Source: Pelagibacteraceae bacterium (GTDB taxonomy: Bacteria > Pseudomonadota > Alphaproteobacteria > Pelagibacterales > Pelagibacteraceae). From it: a stretch of 64,000 bases of DNA. Position numbers and translations under genes: made by a program. Within the stretch, counting starts at the first letter, position 1; every line of letters starts with the position of its first letter. The stretch is from the NCBI GenBank assembly GCA_008638015.1, contig VTPD01000001.1, positions 1 to 64,000 on the forward strand, written 5' to 3'. This document shows positions 47,217 through 56,841 of this stretch, one piece after another. A model generated the notes under the pieces. That model was not told where the DNA came from. It worked only from the letters and a program-made list of their open reading frames with translations, and did no database searches.

Positions 47217-49334
47217 ATGGAAAAATTATTAAACTTCTTCAAATTAAGGTTCATAGAGTTCTTGGGTTTAATTGTATTGGCTGCTGGACTAATTATTATC
47301 TACTCCATAGCAACATATTCACCGAGCAATCCTACAATCATTTTTCCAGATACCGCTGATACACGCTTTGTTTTAATAAAGTATGGGGCTAATGTTGCAG
47401 ACTTTATACTGCAAGCTTTTGGCATACTAGCAGTAGGACTTGGCTTAAATTGTTTTGCTTTTGGAGGAAAGATTATCATCAATAAACAGGTCGAATATAT
47501 TTCGCTTAGATTATTATTTATTGTTCTGTATCTAATATTTGGCTCTTTTTTCTTTAAGATATATTCCGACCAAAGCTTTTGGTTGCCTGACAATGGTAAT
47601 GGGGGATTTTTAGGAGCTTATCTTGTGCAACTGTTTTCATCCGTTGATAAACAGCTACTAAAAACTATAAGTTATGTATCCTGTGGCCTGTCTCTCACCT
47701 TCTTTTTTCTTAGCTTGGGAGTTTCGTTTCAAAACTGGAAAAATATTTTTTCCAACATACTCAAACCTTTCAATTTTTTATTTTTAACCATTATTAAAAG
47801 AACAGCCCAATCCAAACCAATTGAAGAAGAAGTAGAGAATAAATATGATGAAAATGAAATTATAGAAGATGAGCCTTATATTCCTGCAACTCAAACTAAC
47901 TTACCACTACAAGAAGATAAAAAAACAAAATCTTTCGAGTATCGTTTGCCTTCTTTGTCTTTCTTAAAAGATCCAGAAAATAAAGTTTCCGATACAGAAC
48001 TAACTGATACCTTTGAAAAACAATCAAAATTTTTAGAAGATACACTTCTTGATTTTGGAATTATGGGAAAAATAAAAAGAGTAAGCGCAGGTCCTGTGGT
48101 TACTTTGTATGAATTTGAACCTGCGGCTGGAATTAAAACTTCAAAAATTATTAATTTATCAGATGACATTGCCAGAAGTACCAGCTCAATCGCAACTCGT
48201 GTTGCCACCGTCCCAGGAAAAAATACTATTGGAATTGAAATTCCTAATAAAAATATTGAACCTGTTGCTTTAAAAGAAATATTATCTAGCAAAGAATTTG
48301 CTAATAAAAATATTCGATTACCAATTACTTTGGGCAAGAGCATTTCGGGCTATCCGATAGTTGGAGATTTAGTTAGCATGCCTCACTTACTAATAGCAGG
48401 AACTACAGGCTCAGGAAAATCAGTCTGCATCAACACGCTTATCCTTTCCATTTTATATAAACACAAACCAGAATACTGTAAGTTAATTTTAATAGATCCA
48501 AAGATGCTGGAATTATCAATTTATCAAGGAATTCCTCACTTATTGAGCCCTGTCATTACGGAACCAAAAAAAGCTACTGCTGCCCTAAAATGGGTCGTTG
48601 GTGAAATGGAAAGCAGATATCGAAGGATGACAGAGGAAGGTGTTCGAAATATTTCTGGATACAATGAAAAAATGGGGGAAGATCCGAAAAAAATAATTCC
48701 TTATATTGTTGTTATCGTTGATGAAATGGCTGATCTCATGATGATAGCTGGAAAAGAAATTGAAAATTACATTCAACGACTTGCACAGATGGCACGAGCA
48801 GCAGGAATACATATTGTAATGGCAACACAAAGACCAAGCGTTGATGTTATTACTGGAACTATTAAAGCCAATTTCCCAACAAGAATTTCATTTCAGGTGA
48901 CATCTAAAATAGATAGTAGAACTATTTTAGGAGAACAGGGTGCTGAATTATTATTAGGAAAAGGAGATATGTTATTTATGTCTTCTGCAAGTAGAGTAGT
49001 AAGAATTCATGGTCCATTCGTTTCTGATGAGGAAATTGAGCGAATAACAACATTTATTCGATCACAAGGTAGTCCTGATTACATTGATGAGGTCACAAAA
49101 ATTCAAGAAAAAGATGAACAGTCCAATGATAGCATTTCAGGCAATGATAAAGATGAACTATTTGATGAGGCTGTGCGATTAATTAAATTAGAAGGAAAAG
49201 CATCCACCAGTTACTTACAAAGAAAATTACAAATTGGATATAACCGTGCAGCAAGAATTATTGATCAAATGGAAGAGGCCAAAATTATAAGCCCCGCTAA
49301 TCATGCTGGAAAAAGAGACATTTTTCCATCTTAA
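47217..49334 (+). CDS. ftsK: DNA translocase FtsK
   Basis: Septum-anchored motor that clears chromosome ends and activates XerCD at dif. The 705-residue protein has four or so N-terminal membrane segments (about 15-190), a short acidic linker (about 195-250), the motor with Walker A IAGTTGSGKSVCINT and Walker B IVVIVDEMADLMM, and the C-terminal gamma winged helix (about 640-705: DELFDEAVRLIKLEGKAS). The linker is much shorter than in E. coli. Its stop overlaps the lolA start by one base; the pair is common in Alphaproteobacteria. Confidence 0.97.
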   Translation: MEKLLNFFKLRFIEFLGLIVLAAGLIIIYSIATYSPSNPTIIFPDTADTRFVLIKYGANVADFILQAFGILAVGLGLNCFAFGGKIIINKQVEYISLRLLFIVLYLIFGSFFFKIYSDQSFWLPDNGNGGFLGAYLVQLFSSVDKQLLKTISYVSCGLSLTFFFLSLGVSFQNWKNIFSNILKPFNFLFLTIIKRTAQSKPIEEEVENKYDENEIIEDEPYIPATQTNLPLQEDKKTKSFEYRLPSLSFLKDPENKVSDTELTDTFEKQSKFLEDTLLDFGIMGKIKRVSAGPVVTLYEFEPAAGIKTSKIINLSDDIARSTSSIATRVATVPGKNTIGIEIPNKNIEPVALKEILSSKEFANKNIRLPITLGKSISGYPIVGDLVSMPHLLIAGTTGSGKSVCINTLILSILYKHKPEYCKLILIDPKMLELSIYQGIPHLLSPVITEPKKATAALKWVVGEMESRYRRMTEEGVRNISGYNEKMGEDPKKIIPYIVVIVDEMADLMMIAGKEIENYIQRLAQMARAAGIHIVMATQRPSVDVITGTIKANFPTRISFQVTSKIDSRTILGEQGAELLLGKGDMLFMSSASRVVRIHGPFVSDEEIERITTFIRSQGSPDYIDEVTKIQEKDEQSNDSISGNDKDELFDEAVRLIKLEGKASTSYLQRKLQIGYNRAARIIDQMEEAKIISPANHAGKRDIFPS

Positions 49335-49912
49335 TGTTTAGATATATTCTCATTTCATTTTTTATTTTTTTTAATTCTGCTTTTGCAAATAGTAATGATG
49401 AAATTATAAACAAACTTACTAAAAAATTTACTAGTATCAATAATTTACAATTTAATTTTATTCAAAAAACAGAAGGCATATCTGAAACAGGTAATTGTTT
49501 TTTACAATATCCAAAAAACTTAATTTGTCGATATGATGGCAATGAAGGGAAAGAAATTGTTATAAAAAATAATACTCTTGCAATAATAAAAAGGAAGTAC
49601 AAACGTGTTTACCCTTACCGAGTTTCTAATTCACCATTCACAACTTTATTAGATAAAGAAAAAATTCTTGGTCATATTCAAAGTTTAGAAAATATCGAAA
49701 ATCAAAATAATCAATATATTATTAGTTTTACCAACCAAAATATTTCAACTATCAAATTATATATAGATCAAACTACTCTCAATATTAGCGGATGGGAAAC
49801 AGCTGGATATGACCAGCAAAAAGTTATTTTTAAAGTATTAAACCCTCAAATAAACATTGAAAATAAAGAAAAATTTGAGATTCCTAATTATAGTAATAAT
49901 TTAGGTAATTAA
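49334..49912 (+). CDS. lolA: Outer-membrane lipoprotein carrier protein LolA
   Basis: Periplasmic chaperone moving lipoproteins from the inner to the outer membrane. The 192-residue precursor has a signal peptide (about 1-18, cleavage after AFA), and the LolA fold: FTSINNLQFNFIQKTEG, a Cys-containing GNCFLQYPKNLICRYDGNEG region and KEIVIKNNTLAIIKRKYKR. Length is typical. It follows ftsK with a one-base overlap and converges on the GNAT gene, the stops lying in a TTAATTAA palindrome. Confidence 0.88.
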   Translation: MFRYILISFFIFFNSAFANSNDEIINKLTKKFTSINNLQFNFIQKTEGISETGNCFLQYPKNLICRYDGNEGKEIVIKNNTLAIIKRKYKRVYPYRVSNSPFTTLLDKEKILGHIQSLENIENQNNQYIISFTNQNISTIKLYIDQTTLNISGWETAGYDQQKVIFKVLNPQINIENKEKFEIPNYSNNLGN

Positions 49913-50418
49913 TTAACTACAGTGACGAATTCTTTTTTAAAAATACTCATTCCACGAGCTATATAATTTCTTAAAGCATTAGGATGATCCAAAGTACAGG
50001 TATGTACCCAAACTCTTCTAGGATTATGTTTCCATGCATTTTCTAAAGCATGAGTAAGAAGATAGCCGCCTAATTTTTTTCCAAAATAATTTTTAAAAAT
50101 ACCAAAATAGGTAATTTCAACTTCACGAATATCATGGTGGTTTAAATACTCATAATAACCAGCTGGTTCGTCGCCCACAAAAGCGGTAAAAAATTTTAAT
50201 TTTTCATTGTTTAAATAATTTTTCCATTCGTCCAAACTCCATGCGAGTCTATCTTTCCAATGGAAGTCCTCTCCTATTTTTTGGTATAAAAATTTACAAA
50301 ATTGAGGATCGTCTTTACCTTGTTCTAAAATTTTTAAATTATAAATTCCACAAACTGCTGGGTTTAAATCTTTTTTATTTTTAGTTTCAAGAAAGTATCT
50401 TTGAACTTTTTGCTCCAT
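49909..50418 (-). CDS. GNAT-family N-acetyltransferase
   Basis: Protein of 169 residues with a GNAT acetyltransferase fold. The acetyl-CoA-binding part is around YFGIFKNYFGKKLGGYLL (a variant of the Q/RxxGxG/A loop, here YFGKKLGG) and the fourth strand region HTCTLDHPNALRNYIARGM is typical. The substrate is not predictable. It lies between the HIT gene, with which it shares one base, and the convergent lolA, and could be a passenger of the his operon. Confidence 0.82.
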   Translation of the reverse strand: MEQKVQRYFLETKNKKDLNPAVCGIYNLKILEQGKDDPQFCKFLYQKIGEDFHWKDRLAWSLDEWKNYLNNEKLKFFTAFVGDEPAGYYEYLNHHDIREVEITYFGIFKNYFGKKLGGYLLTHALENAWKHNPRRVWVHTCTLDHPNALRNYIARGMSIFKKEFVTVVN

Positions 50419-50795
50419 TATGATTTTGTTGAAACCATTCTTCCTAGCGGCTCACCGCCTACTATATGAAAGTGTAAGTGAGGAACCTCTTGGCCACCAT
50501 CTGGACCGTTATTTCCAATATATCTATATCCTTTTCCCGATGAGTATTGGGAAACCCCAATAATCTTAGCCACCTCACCCAAAGCTCTTATAAGGCCTGT
50601 TATTTCTTCACTCGAAGCGTTCTGGGAAAAATCATCCATATTTACATATGCTCCTTTGGGGATAACCAAAACATGAACTTTTGCTTGAGGATGAATATCC
50701 TTAAATGCTAAGGCATGATCACTTTCATAAATTTTATCACAAGGTATTTCACCCCTTAGAATTTTTGCAAAAATATTATTTTGATCATAAGTCAT
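50418..50795 (-). CDS. HIT-family (HINT) nucleotide-binding protein
   Basis: Purine nucleotide hydrolase/transferase of the HINT branch, 125 residues. The histidine-triad motif is HLHFHIVGG near the C-terminus, and the N-terminal FAKILRGEIPCDKIYESDHALAF is characteristic. Length is standard. It is 4 bases after hisE and one base overlapping the GNAT gene. HIT genes next to hisE are common in Alphaproteobacteria, although no histidine role is established. Confidence 0.94.
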   Translation of the reverse strand: MTYDQNNIFAKILRGEIPCDKIYESDHALAFKDIHPQAKVHVLVIPKGAYVNMDDFSQNASSEEITGLIRALGEVAKIIGVSQYSSGKGYRYIGNNGPDGGQEVPHLHFHIVGGEPLGRMVSTKS

Positions 50796-50799
50796 ATTT

Positions 50800-51102
50800 T
50801 TATCGATTAGCTTTTTCTTCTAGACCAGATTTATTTTGTCTTTTTTTTAATTCAGCCATTACTTCTTCAATTTGAATTCCATTTGCTTCTAGCAATACTA
50901 AAATATGATAAATCAAATCAGCCGCTTCATGCACTTGATTATTATTTTCTTCTATCGACTCTAATAATTCTTTTAATTCTTCCTCAACTTTTGCCTGATT
51001 TAAATTCTTATTGTTTAATAGCTGACTTGTATAAGACTTGTCTGCATCAGCATTTTTTCTGGATCGTATAATTTGAACTAATTCTTCTAATGTTTTAAAC
51101 AT
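50800..51102 (-). CDS. hisE: Phosphoribosyl-ATP pyrophosphatase
   Basis: Second step of histidine synthesis, hydrolysing PR-ATP to PR-AMP. The 100-residue protein is an all-alpha MazG-like fold with KVEEELKELLESIEENN and the metal-binding EAADLIYHILVLLEANGI. It is a stand-alone HisE, not fused to HisI as in enterobacteria. It follows hisF by 2 bases. HisI, HisG and HisD are not in this window. Confidence 0.94.
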   Translation of the reverse strand: MFKTLEELVQIIRSRKNADADKSYTSQLLNNKNLNQAKVEEELKELLESIEENNNQVHEAADLIYHILVLLEANGIQIEEVMAELKKRQNKSGLEEKANR

Positions 51103-51104
51103 AA

Positions 51105-51863
51105 CTATATTCTTACAGAAACACTTTGTGACTTCAAATATTCTTTTACTTGTTTGATAGAAAATTCCCCAAAATGAAAAATAGATGCAGCTAAAACGGC
51201 ACTTGCGCCGCCGTTCACTATGCCATCTCTAATATGCTCAAGTGTACCAACGCCTCCTGAAGCTATCACTGGTATACTTAAATTGTTTGAAATAGTTTTA
51301 GTTAAATTAATATCGTATCCAGACTTTGTTCCGTCTTTATCCATAGAGGTAAGCAAAATTTCACCAGCTCCATTATTTTGCGCCAATAGTGCGAATTCTA
51401 GAGCATCCAACTCCGTCTGATTTCTCCCTCCGTGAGTAAATACATTCCATTTATCTTCAGATGTTTTCTTGGCATCAATAGCAACAACGATACATTGAGA
51501 TCCAAACTGTAAGGCAGCCTGTTTTATTAAATCTGGGTTATTGATTGCTGCCGTATTAATGGAAACTTTATCTGCACCAGCAAGTAACAAGTTTCGTATG
51601 TCTTGAAGTGACCTGACACCACCTCCCACTGTTAAAGGAACAAAACATTGTTCGGCTGTTTTTTGTACGGTATCTAATAATATATCTCTGTTCTCATTTG
51701 ATGCAGTAATATCAAGAAAACAAATTTCATCTGCGCCGCTATCACTATAAACTTTTGCTTGTTCGACAGGATCTCCCGCATCTACTAAATTGATAAAATT
51801 AATTCCTTTGACTACTCTTCCGTCTTTTACATCTAGGCATGGTATAATTCTTCTCTTTAGCAT
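51105..51863 (-). CDS. hisF: Imidazole glycerol phosphate synthase, cyclase subunit HisF
   Basis: Synthase half of the HisFH complex, joining ammonia from HisH to PRFAR to form IGP and AICAR. The 252-residue TIM barrel starts [18 protein letters not shown] with the catalytic Asp, followed by [15 protein letters not shown], the second Asp region [15 protein letters not shown] and [13 protein letters not shown]. Standard length. It starts directly after the hisA stop codon. Confidence 0.97.
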   Translation of the reverse strand: MLKRRIIPCLDVKDGRVVKGINFINLVDAGDPVEQAKVYSDSGADEICFLDITASNENRDILLDTVQKTAEQCFVPLTVGGGVRSLQDIRNLLLAGADKVSINTAAINNPDLIKQAALQFGSQCIVVAIDAKKTSEDKWNVFTHGGRNQTELDALEFALLAQNNGAGEILLTSMDKDGTKSGYDINLTKTISNNLSIPVIASGGVGTLEHIRDGIVNGGASAVLAASIFHFGEFSIKQVKEYLKSQSVSVRI

Positions 51864-52577
51864 CTAAATTATTTTCACCAACTCTTCTAAATTTATAGAA
51901 CCATCATAAATGGCTTTTCCAACAATAACTCCTTTGATGATATTAGTTTTTTGAATTGAAACAATATCTTCAAGATTAGCAACGCCACCTGATGCAATAA
52001 CAGGCACTGTACTTAATGATGCTAATTTTAATGTCTCCTCTAGGTTCACTCCTTGTTTAGTCCCATCTTTATCAATGTCCGTAAAAATAATACTTTTGAT
52101 AGGATATGTTTTAATTTGCTCAAGAAAATCTGCTGCAAGTAATTTAGTTTGATCTGTCCAACCTTTTAAAGCTAAAAAACCTTTTCGCACATCCATGCCA
52201 ACTGAAATTTTCATTGGATGCTTAGTAGAGATCATTTTTAATAATTCTGTATTCGTAACTGCTGCCGTTCCCATAACTATATTTTCCACTCCTAGATCAA
52301 GCACTTCTTCAATATCTTTTGAAGTTCTTAAGCCTCCTCCAACTTGTATTTTTAGAGATGTATGTTTTGCAATTTCCTTAATTGAATTTAAATTAGAAGT
52401 CTTTGAATCTAATGTTCTGTCTAAATCTACGATATGCAGATTCTTAAAGCCTAACTTCTCAAATTGCTGGGCTTGATCAAGAGGGGAGTCATTAAAAATT
52501 TCTTCTTTAGCAAAATCACCCTTGTATAATCTTACACATTTTTTATTTTTTAAATCAATTGCTGGATAAATAATCAT
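51864..52577 (-). CDS. hisA: ProFAR isomerase HisA
   Basis: Isomerises ProFAR to PRFAR in histidine synthesis. The 237-residue TIM barrel starts IIYPAIDLKNKKCVRLYKGD with the catalytic Asp, and has IQVGGGLRTSKDI, FTDIDKDGTKQGVN with the second catalytic Asp, and VIASGGVANLEDI. It is 4 bases after hisH and adjoins hisF, the common hisB-H-A-F-E order of Alphaproteobacteria. Confidence 0.97.
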   Translation of the reverse strand: MIIYPAIDLKNKKCVRLYKGDFAKEEIFNDSPLDQAQQFEKLGFKNLHIVDLDRTLDSKTSNLNSIKEIAKHTSLKIQVGGGLRTSKDIEEVLDLGVENIVMGTAAVTNTELLKMISTKHPMKISVGMDVRKGFLALKGWTDQTKLLAADFLEQIKTYPIKSIIFTDIDKDGTKQGVNLEETLKLASLSTVPVIASGGVANLEDIVSIQKTNIIKGVIVGKAIYDGSINLEELVKII

Positions 52578-52581
52578 AAAA

Positions 52582-53217
52582 TTACCATTTAATAAAATTT
52601 TCTAAAATTTGGATTCCATTTTTTTGACTTTTTTCAGGGTGAAACTGTGTACCAAAAATATTATCCTTTAAAACGGCAACCGTTATTTCGTCTTGGTAAA
52701 AGGTAGATGCAGCAACGTTTTTTTGATCTTCTGCTATGAATTGATAGCTATGAACAAAGTAAAAATGCTTATCCATAGTCATGTGATCAAATAACGTGGT
52801 GTTTTGTTTTATTACGACCTCATTCCATCCCATATGAGGAAGTTTTAAATCTTTATTTAAAATATTAATTTTTTTGACACTCCCCTTAATCCAGCCAAAT
52901 CCATTTGAGCCTCCATCTTCTTCTCCAACGTCAGCAAATAATTGCATTCCTACACAAATTCCAAAAATATTTTTTTTCTTTTCTATTACAAAATCATGAA
53001 GCTCATCCATCATACCAGAAATATTTTTTAAATGTTGGGCGCATTGTTTGAAAGATCCTTGTCCTGGTAAAATAATTTTATCTGATTGTCGTATTGCAGC
53101 AGGTTCACTAGTGACATTAACAACAATAGATTTATTCAAATTTTGCGCAGCAAACTCAACGGCTTTTGACACTGACTTTATATTGCCAGATCCATAATCA
53201 ATAATGGATATTATCAT
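52582..53217 (-). CDS. hisH: Imidazole glycerol phosphate synthase, glutaminase subunit HisH
   Basis: Glutaminase half of HisFH. The 211-residue class I amidotransferase has IIDYGSGNIKSVSKA at the start, the nucleophile Cys in FGICVGMQLF, and the His-Glu pair in GTQFHPEKSQ. The LPGQGSFKQCAQHLK oxyanion strand is present. It is 7 bases after hisB and precedes hisA. Confidence 0.97.
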   Translation of the reverse strand: MIISIIDYGSGNIKSVSKAVEFAAQNLNKSIVVNVTSEPAAIRQSDKIILPGQGSFKQCAQHLKNISGMMDELHDFVIEKKKNIFGICVGMQLFADVGEEDGGSNGFGWIKGSVKKINILNKDLKLPHMGWNEVVIKQNTTLFDHMTMDKHFYFVHSYQFIAEDQKNVAASTFYQDEITVAVLKDNIFGTQFHPEKSQKNGIQILENFIKW

Positions 53218-53224
53218 TTACAAT

Positions 53225-53812
53225 TTAAATTGTACCTTTGGTAGATGGAATAGAGTTTTTCATTCTCGGATCTATTTCAAAAGCACTTCGTAAAGCTTTT
53301 GCTAAACCTTTATAACAAGACTCAATAATATGGTGACTATTATCACCATAGATATTTTCAATGTGCAAAGTAATTCCAGCAGCCTGGGCGAAAGCTTGAA
53401 ACCACTCTTTAAAGAGTTCAGTATCCATCTCGCCAAGCTTTTCTACTTTTAATTTTACATTCCACACTAAGTAAGGACGACCAGAAACATCTAAAGAAAC
53501 TCTACTCAATGTCTCATCCATTGGTATAAGTGCGTGAGCATATCTCTTAATTCCTTTTTTATCACTCAGTGCTTGTAAAATAGCTTCACCAATAGCAATA
53601 CCGCTGTCTTCAGTTGTATGATGTAAATCAATGTGTAAATCTCCAACCGCTTTTATTTTTAAATCTATCAAAGAGTGTTTGGAAAGCTGTTCCAACATAT
53701 GGTCTAGGAAACCTATGCCAGTTTTAATGTCATATTGCCCTGTACCATCTATATTAACTTCAACGCTAATATTTGTTTCTTTTGTTTTTCTTTCTATGCT
53801 TGCAGTTCTCAT
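53225..53812 (-). CDS. hisB: Imidazoleglycerol-phosphate dehydratase HisB
   Basis: Dehydrates IGP to imidazole-acetol phosphate. The 195-residue single-domain enzyme has the manganese-binding [44 protein letters not shown] and [18 protein letters not shown]. No histidinol-phosphatase domain is fused to it, unlike E. coli HisB. It is the first gene of the hisBHAFE run and is divergent from hslV across 99 bases. Confidence 0.97.
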   Translation of the reverse strand: MRTASIERKTKETNISVEVNIDGTGQYDIKTGIGFLDHMLEQLSKHSLIDLKIKAVGDLHIDLHHTTEDSGIAIGEAILQALSDKKGIKRYAHALIPMDETLSRVSLDVSGRPYLVWNVKLKVEKLGEMDTELFKEWFQAFAQAAGITLHIENIYGDNSHHIIESCYKGLAKALRSAFEIDPRMKNSIPSTKGTI

Positions 53813-53856
53813 GTTTTATGATTTACTTTATTATAATAAATAACTCAAAAATTATA

Positions 53857-53888
53857 CCTTGAAGATATTAATTTAATAACCACATTAA
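53857..53888 (+). promoter_or_regulatory. Candidate heat-shock (RpoH) promoter of hslVU
   Basis: CCTTGAA (53857-53863) followed after 16 bases by CCACATTAA (53880-53888) closely resembles the RpoH consensus CTTGAA...CCCCATNTA. It lies 23 bases before the hslV ATG, and hslVU is heat-shock controlled in many proteobacteria. Confidence 0.55.
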
Positions 53889-53911
53889 CTATTATTAAAA
53901 TAGAGCAAAAT

Positions 53912-54451
53912 ATGGACACACAAAATTGGCATGGAACTACAATAGTTTTGGTACGAAAGAATAATGAAGTAGTTGTTGCTGGAGATGGACAAGTTAGCAT
54001 CGGCAACACTGTTATGAAAAGTACTGCAAAGAAAGTAAGAAAAATAGAAAGTAGGGGTGTAATAGCTGGCTTTGCTGGATCTACAGCAGATGCATTTACG
54101 TTATTTGAAAGACTGGAGTCAAAATTAGAAAAACATGGAGGTCAATTAACTAGAGCTGCCGTTGAGTTAGCTAAAGATTGGCGAACAGACAAGTATTTAA
54201 GAAAGTTAGAAGCTTTAATGGCAGTGGCCGATAAGGAAAAAAGTTTTATTGTTAGTGGAATGGGTGATGTCTTAGAACCTGAGCATGGAGTAATTGCAAT
54301 AGGTTCTGGTGGAAATTATGCATTAGCAGCAGCTAGAGTGCTTTTGGAAGAAACTAACAAATCAGCTGAAGAAATTGCAAGAAGATCTATTGAAATCGCA
54401 TCTGAAATTTGCGTATTTACAAATAATAATATCACCATCGAAAAATTATAA
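53912..54451 (+). CDS. hslV: ATP-dependent protease subunit HslV (ClpQ)
   Basis: Proteasome-like peptidase chamber of the HslUV protease. In the 179-residue protein the catalytic N-terminal Thr is Thr9 in [12 protein letters not shown]; the first eight residues would be removed on maturation, a longer propeptide than the single Met of E. coli. The stretch [23 protein letters not shown] is typical. It is followed directly by hslU with no gap and preceded by a likely RpoH promoter. Confidence 0.97.
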   Translation: MDTQNWHGTTIVLVRKNNEVVVAGDGQVSIGNTVMKSTAKKVRKIESRGVIAGFAGSTADAFTLFERLESKLEKHGGQLTRAAVELAKDWRTDKYLRKLEALMAVADKEKSFIVSGMGDVLEPEHGVIAIGSGGNYALAAARVLLEETNKSAEEIARRSIEIASEICVFTNNNITIEKL

Positions 54452-55771
54452 ATGGAAGAAGAAAAAAAAATTGTTTCGTTCTCTCCAAGAGAGATTGTGT
54501 CTGAATTAGATCGATACGTAATTGGACAAAAAGATGCAAAAAAAGCTGTGGCAATTGCATTACGTAACAGATGGAGAAGACAAGAGCTTCCTCCAGAATT
54601 GAAAGAGGAAGTGCTACCAAAAAATATTTTAATGGTGGGCCCAACTGGGGTTGGAAAAACAGAAATTTCACGAAGATTGTCTAAATTAGCGGAAGCTCCA
54701 TTTATTAAAGTTGAAGCAACTAAATTTACAGAGGTGGGTTATGTTGGAAAAGATGTAGAACAAATCATTAGAGATTTAATTGAAATCGCAATTGCTCTCA
54801 TAAAAGACAAAAAAAGAAAAGAAGTAGAAGCTAAATCGCAATTAGCTTCTGAAGAAAGAGTACTAGATGCACTAGTTGGAAACAATGCAACTCCTGCAAC
54901 GAGAGAAAGTTTTAGAAAAAGATTAAGAGCTGGAGACCTAGATAATACTATTATTGAAATATCAGTTCAAGAAAATCCATCCATGCCTTCTTTTGAAATA
55001 CCTGGAATGCAAGGTGGTGTGGGCATGATTAGTATTGGTGATATTTTGGGTAAAGGAATGGGTGCTAAGAAAAAGAAAAAGAAAATGACTGTCAAAGAAT
55101 CATATGAATATTTAATACAAGAGGAATCTGACAAGTTAATTGATCAAGACCAAATTATTAAAGAAGCAAAATTTTCTGTTGAAAATAATGGAATCGTTTT
55201 TTTAGATGAGATTGATAAAGTTTCAGCAAGAAGTGAAAGGTCTGGGACCGACGTTTCAAGAGAGGGTGTTCAAAGAGATTTGCTGCCCTTAATTGAGGGA
55301 ACCACTGTAAATACAAAGCATGGTCCCATTAAAACAGATCATATTTTATTTATTGCCTCAGGAGCCTTTCAATTAGCAAAACCATCGGATTTACTACCTG
55401 AATTACAAGGTAGATTGCCAATTCGTGTTGAATTACAGCCACTTACCAAAGAGGATTTTATTAAGATTTTGAAAGAACCAGATAATAGTTTGATTAAACA
55501 ATACGTGGGCTTAATGAAAACTGAAAATGTTGAACTTCAGTTCACAGATGACGGTATTGAGACATTAGCAGATATTTCAACTCACATAAATTCTACTATT
55601 GAAAATATTGGAGCAAGAAGACTTCATACAATTATTGAAAAGGTTTTAGAAGAAATCAGCTTCACCGCTCCAGATAAAAGTGGTGAAAAAGTTATAGTGG
55701 ATAAACAATTTGTAGAAAAAAATATTGGCAATATTATTAAAGATAAAGATTTATCTAAATTTATTTTATAA
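54452..55771 (+). CDS. hslU: ATP-dependent protease ATPase subunit HslU (ClpY)
   Basis: AAA+ unfoldase feeding HslV. The 439-residue protein has the N-terminal [20 protein letters not shown], Walker [10 protein letters not shown], an I domain (about 110-230), Walker [16 protein letters not shown], and a C-terminal helix ending in KDLSKFIL, the tail that inserts between HslV subunits. The I domain contains a Lys-rich patch. It starts right after the hslV stop and ends 6 bases inside the convergent Smr gene. Confidence 0.98.
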   Translation: MEEEKKIVSFSPREIVSELDRYVIGQKDAKKAVAIALRNRWRRQELPPELKEEVLPKNILMVGPTGVGKTEISRRLSKLAEAPFIKVEATKFTEVGYVGKDVEQIIRDLIEIAIALIKDKKRKEVEAKSQLASEERVLDALVGNNATPATRESFRKRLRAGDLDNTIIEISVQENPSMPSFEIPGMQGGVGMISIGDILGKGMGAKKKKKKMTVKESYEYLIQEESDKLIDQDQIIKEAKFSVENNGIVFLDEIDKVSARSERSGTDVSREGVQRDLLPLIEGTTVNTKHGPIKTDHILFIASGAFQLAKPSDLLPELQGRLPIRVELQPLTKEDFIKILKEPDNSLIKQYVGLMKTENVELQFTDDGIETLADISTHINSTIENIGARRLHTIIEKVLEEISFTAPDKSGEKVIVDKQFVEKNIGNIIKDKDLSKFIL

Positions 55772-56206
55772 TTTTTTTAACGTTACTATCATAGAACCCT
55801 CCCCACCCAATTTAATTGGACTCGGCTCTATAGAAACTAATATTTTTGCAAAGTTCTTTTGGAGATAATCTGGTACTGCATATTTTAACAAGCTTAAATC
55901 TTTAGATGCATAGGGGTCTTGCTCCTTGTTAGAATGAAGACCTTTGCCTGTAATAATTAGTATTTTTTTAATTTTTTTTTCTTCAGCAAAACTCATTAAT
56001 TGATCTATTTTTTGAAATGCTTCATCAATAGTATAGCCATGCAGATCTACTCTTAGATCAAAAATATTAGGGCTTGAATGGTGAGTAACTGGATGTAATT
56101 TTTGATCCTTATCTTCAACTACATTTGTTTGATTAATAAACTTATTCCAAACTTCTAAATCTTCTTTAGAAATTTTAGTGCTTGGTCTCTTGTCCAGTTT
56201 CTTCAC
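55766..56206 (-). CDS. Smr-domain protein
   Basis: Protein of 146 residues with a Smr (MutS-related nuclease-like) domain over about 65-146: [32 protein letters not shown] (the HGxG-type motif, here TGKGLH) and [16 protein letters not shown]. Stand-alone Smr proteins are endonuclease-like, with roles in RNA or DNA metabolism, but this one's function is unknown. It overlaps the Tim44-like gene by 32 bases at its 5' end and converges on hslU. The mltA gene often found between them in relatives is absent. Confidence 0.85.
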   Translation of the reverse strand: MKKLDKRPSTKISKEDLEVWNKFINQTNVVEDKDQKLHPVTHHSSPNIFDLRVDLHGYTIDEAFQKIDQLMSFAEEKKIKKILIITGKGLHSNKEQDPYASKDLSLLKYAVPDYLQKNFAKILVSIEPSPIKLGGEGSMIVTLKKL

Positions 56207-56792
56207 TAGAAAGCTCTGTTAAGTACCAAGTTAAATCTTTATCTTTTAAATCTCTTTCAAAGCTCCATACATCAGTTGTAACTTTTGTTTTTTCAGGATC
56301 ACCTTCGATCACTTCTCCTTTTTCATTTTTTAAGCAAGTAATGATCTCGCTTACAAATCTAGCAGTTACTTTGTATTTAGTTCCTTCGTTGGCTATTTTA
56401 TCAATAGATAATTTTTTTATTCCAATAAAAGTCAATTCAGATTTTAACTTTTTTTCATTGCGCTCATCAATAATTAACGAAAAATCTTCATACAATTTTT
56501 TATTTAAAAGCGATTTTAATGTAGCTTTGTCTCCGCTGGCAAAAGCATTGATAATCATTTCGTAAGCGTACTCTGCACCTTTTTTAAATACTGCCTCATC
56601 AAAAGATGGTTCTTTTGATTTTTCTTGCACATCTTGAACGAATGAAAAGTTTTCTTGAGCTTTTTTTAAAAAATCATGTTTAATAGGAGCATTGTCAGCT
56701 CCTTTTCCTAGAACATTTCTTAGACGTAAAAAAATAAATCCTGCCAGCATTGCTAGCAAAATAATATCTATATAGCCGAAATTTTCACTCAT
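56175..56792 (-). CDS. Tim44/TimA-like membrane-anchored protein
   Basis: Inner-membrane protein of 205 residues with an N-terminal membrane helix (about 5-24 from the chosen start) and a C-terminal Tim44-like domain (about 80-195) including FDEAVFKKGAEYAYEMIINAF. Homologues occur throughout Alphaproteobacteria beside fxsA and secB; the role is unclear but membrane-protein assembly is suspected. I start it at MSENFGYIDI (56792) because the longer frame to 56825 adds an unlikely leader and would overlap fxsA. With that start, 49 bases separate it from fxsA. Confidence 0.88.
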   Translation of the reverse strand: MSENFGYIDIILLAMLAGFIFLRLRNVLGKGADNAPIKHDFLKKAQENFSFVQDVQEKSKEPSFDEAVFKKGAEYAYEMIINAFASGDKATLKSLLNKKLYEDFSLIIDERNEKKLKSELTFIGIKKLSIDKIANEGTKYKVTARFVSEIITCLKNEKGEVIEGDPEKTKVTTDVWSFERDLKDKDLTWYLTELSSEETGQETKH

Positions 56793-56841
56793 AGTTGTAA
56801 TCTTAATAATAGTAATTATGTACAATATTAAATCATATATT

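Noticed and set aside
56793-56841. Overlapping start regions of the Tim44-like and fxsA genes
   Set aside because: Both longer starts add non-family leader residues; the inner starts at 56792 and 56842 fit the families and leave a normal divergent gap.
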